This document shows positions 62,799 to 64,000 of a stretch of DNA of 64,000 bases, piece after piece. Every line of letters begins with the position of its first letter. The stretch's first letter is position 1. Under the pieces are notes generated by a model. That model saw only the letters and a list, made by a program, of their open reading frames with translations. It did no database searches and was not told where the DNA came from. Source of the DNA: Bifidobacterium boum (GTDB lineage Bacteria; Actinomycetota; Actinomycetes; Actinomycetales; Bifidobacteriaceae). The position numbers and the translations under genes are program-made. The DNA lies in contig NZ_JGYQ01000015.1 in assembly GCF_000741535.1 (NCBI RefSeq), forward strand, positions 124,001 to 188,000. Direction: 5' to 3'.

Positions 62799-64000
62799 TC
62801 ACACGTCGTATCGCCAACTCTTATCGGTGAGTACGCGTGCCATCACCAAGCCGATCGGCAGGCAGATGATCACCATGAACGCGCGGAACGCCCAATCCAA
62901 CGCGTGCAACGTGTCGAAAGCGCCAAGATAGAACATCGCGCGGTACATGTACATGCCGGGCACCATGATCACAATGGACGGCACGGTCATGCAGATGCGA
63001 GGGTATCCCAGATGCGGGGGCAGCAACCCGCGCCGGACCGAAGAGCGCCATGCTGACGCCAGCAGGCCGGCGAGCAGCGCACCGATGAACGCCCCGGCCT
63101 CGGCAGGCACGCCCATATCCACGATTTCGAGACGCAAGGTGTCAGTGATCATGCCGATGACGGCGGCGACCAAGCACATGCGTTGCGGCGAGTTGAACAT
63201 CACCGAGAAGCCCCACACACCGATGAATGCGAACACCATGCGCAGCAGACAGTTGACCACCGGATCAAGTCCCAGCGGCTCGAATCCTTGCGGGTTGAGA
63301 TGCACAATCGAAGCGACCATCCAGCCGGCGAGCGTGGCGATCAGCACGATACACAGCACATACGCCACCCGTTGAATGCCTGAGGGGAAGTCGATTTTCG
63401 CCATATCCAGTCCGCCGGTGATCATCGGGAAGCCAGGGATGACGAACAACATCGCCCCGATATACGCGGTGTCATGTTGCAAAGCGACAGGATCGAACAA
63501 ACCGATCAGGCGCAGCATGCCCGTGCATGCCAGCGCAGCGACGCTCACACATACGAAAGTCACGAAGAACTGGTTGAGATGGTGAGCGAACATGCGTCGA
63601 CGCAGCCAATGGCCAAGCCCCGCCCCCACGAACGCGCCGATCATATCGTATGGACCGCCACCGAGCAGAAACACGAAGGCCGCGCACGCACACGCCGAGG
63701 CGAGCCCCGCGAACGCCGGAGAATACAGGGGTTTGCGACGTTCAATCATATCGAGCCGCTCATGGGCCTGCCGCACGGTGACCCCGCGAGGCCGGTCAGG
63801 CGACTGACCGACATGGTCGAAATGGTTCGCATACTCGCCTTTCGGTGGACGCTGGATGCGTTCGAGACGACGGATACGACGACGCCCGCGTGCTTCTTCA
63901 CAGTGCCCTCGCCGCGTTGTCACCTCTTGCGCCGCCTGTGCACCGCGCTCCGCACGCTCCGCACGATTGACATCGTGGATATCTAGCGGTGTCGCCGTCT
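62799..64000 (-). CDS. Threonine/serine exporter ThrE-type protein (5' end outside window)
   Basis: The frame runs open to the window edge. Seen are the end of the first ThrE domain (VTVRQAHERLDMIERRKPLYSP, then helices) and the second, DUF3815-like domain (EAGAFIGALLAGLL, MVPGMYMYRAMF), with about ten helices in total. Corynebacterial ThrE exports threonine and serine. A very basic stretch (about RRGHCEEARGRRRIRRLERI) near the edge is odd for the family. The true start must lie beyond 64000, because residues upstream of the GTG at 63923 continue in frame. Ends at a TGA in a gap before the candidate RNA. Confidence 0.82.
   Translation of the reverse strand, partial: TATPLDIHDVNRAERAERGAQAAQEVTTRRGHCEEARGRRRIRRLERIQRPPKGEYANHFDHVGQSPDRPRGVTVRQAHERLDMIERRKPLYSPAFAGLASACACAAFVFLLGGGPYDMIGAFVGAGLGHWLRRRMFAHHLNQFFVTFVCVSVAALACTGMLRLIGLFDPVALQHDTAYIGAMLFVIPGFPMITGGLDMAKIDFPSGIQRVAYVLCIVLIATLAGWMVASIVHLNPQGFEPLGLDPVVNCLLRMVFAFIGVWGFSVMFNSPQRMCLVAAVIGMITDTLRLEIVDMGVPAEAGAFIGALLAGLLASAWRSSVRRGLLPPHLGYPRICMTVPSIVIMVPGMYMYRAMFYLGAFDTLHALDWAFRAFMVIICLPIGLVMARVLTDKSWRYDV

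Overview
The window is high-GC Gram-positive (actinobacterial) chromosome, most likely Bifidobacterium or a close relative. The evidence is gene content: the pknB-pknA-pbpA-ftsW-pstP-fhaB-fhaA block next to crgA, a DUF881 protein, a class E sortase and a pabA/trpG-type amidotransferase, plus DUF3073, a sterol-carrier-fold protein, pdxST and a MocR regulator. Genus assignment is an inference; no rRNA is present. No phage, transposase or CRISPR-Cas gene was seen.

Layout. 0.3-5.1 kb: a P1B-type metal ATPase and an MFS transporter whose last helix and CBS pair lie behind an in-frame UGA, with a candidate small RNA between them. 5.8-7.3 kb: pdxS-pdxT (vitamin B6). 7.7-10.5 kb: a GT2 glycosyltransferase divergent from a GH5 glucanase-like enzyme. 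11.0-12.5 kb: a MocR/PdxR-like regulator. 13.2-19.5 kb: a cytosine island (CodA-like deaminase, PucR regulator, NCS1 permease, second CodA). 20.4-26.9 kb: a five-gene oligopeptide-type ABC import operon ending in a C39-like cysteine peptidase. 27-30 kb: an HtrA-like protease and a threonine-aldolase-like enzyme. 31-33 kb: a probable toxin fragment with a putative immunity gene, tRNA-Leu(CAG) and tgt. 34-41 kb: DUF3073, trpS, a sterol-carrier protein, glgP, a small membrane protein and a rhomboid protease. 41.66-41.94 kb: a dense cluster of about 15 DnaA-box-like sites around an AT-rich core. 42-55.9 kb: a methyltransferase and the cell-wall/division cluster. 56.3-64 kb: an S9 peptidase, an alpha/beta hydrolase, MalY, dCTP deaminase and a ThrE-type exporter cut by the window end.

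The most unusual feature is the intergenic DNA. It carries at least five families of short imperfect palindromes in arrays with fixed spacing. Families A (GTATCTGC arms), B (TGTGAG/CTCACA) and C (CGTATGTC/GACATACG) each recur every 72-74 bp, about seven helical turns. Family D consists of four 41-bp GGGAG...CTCCC units in a 239-bp block with near-fixed internal spacing, present three times. Family E (TCTCAA...TTGAGA) follows D at two of the three loci. The two D+E copies are inverted relative to each other and bracket the tRNA-Leu/tgt segment; B and C arrays lie on both sides of the cytosine island. Their role is unknown.
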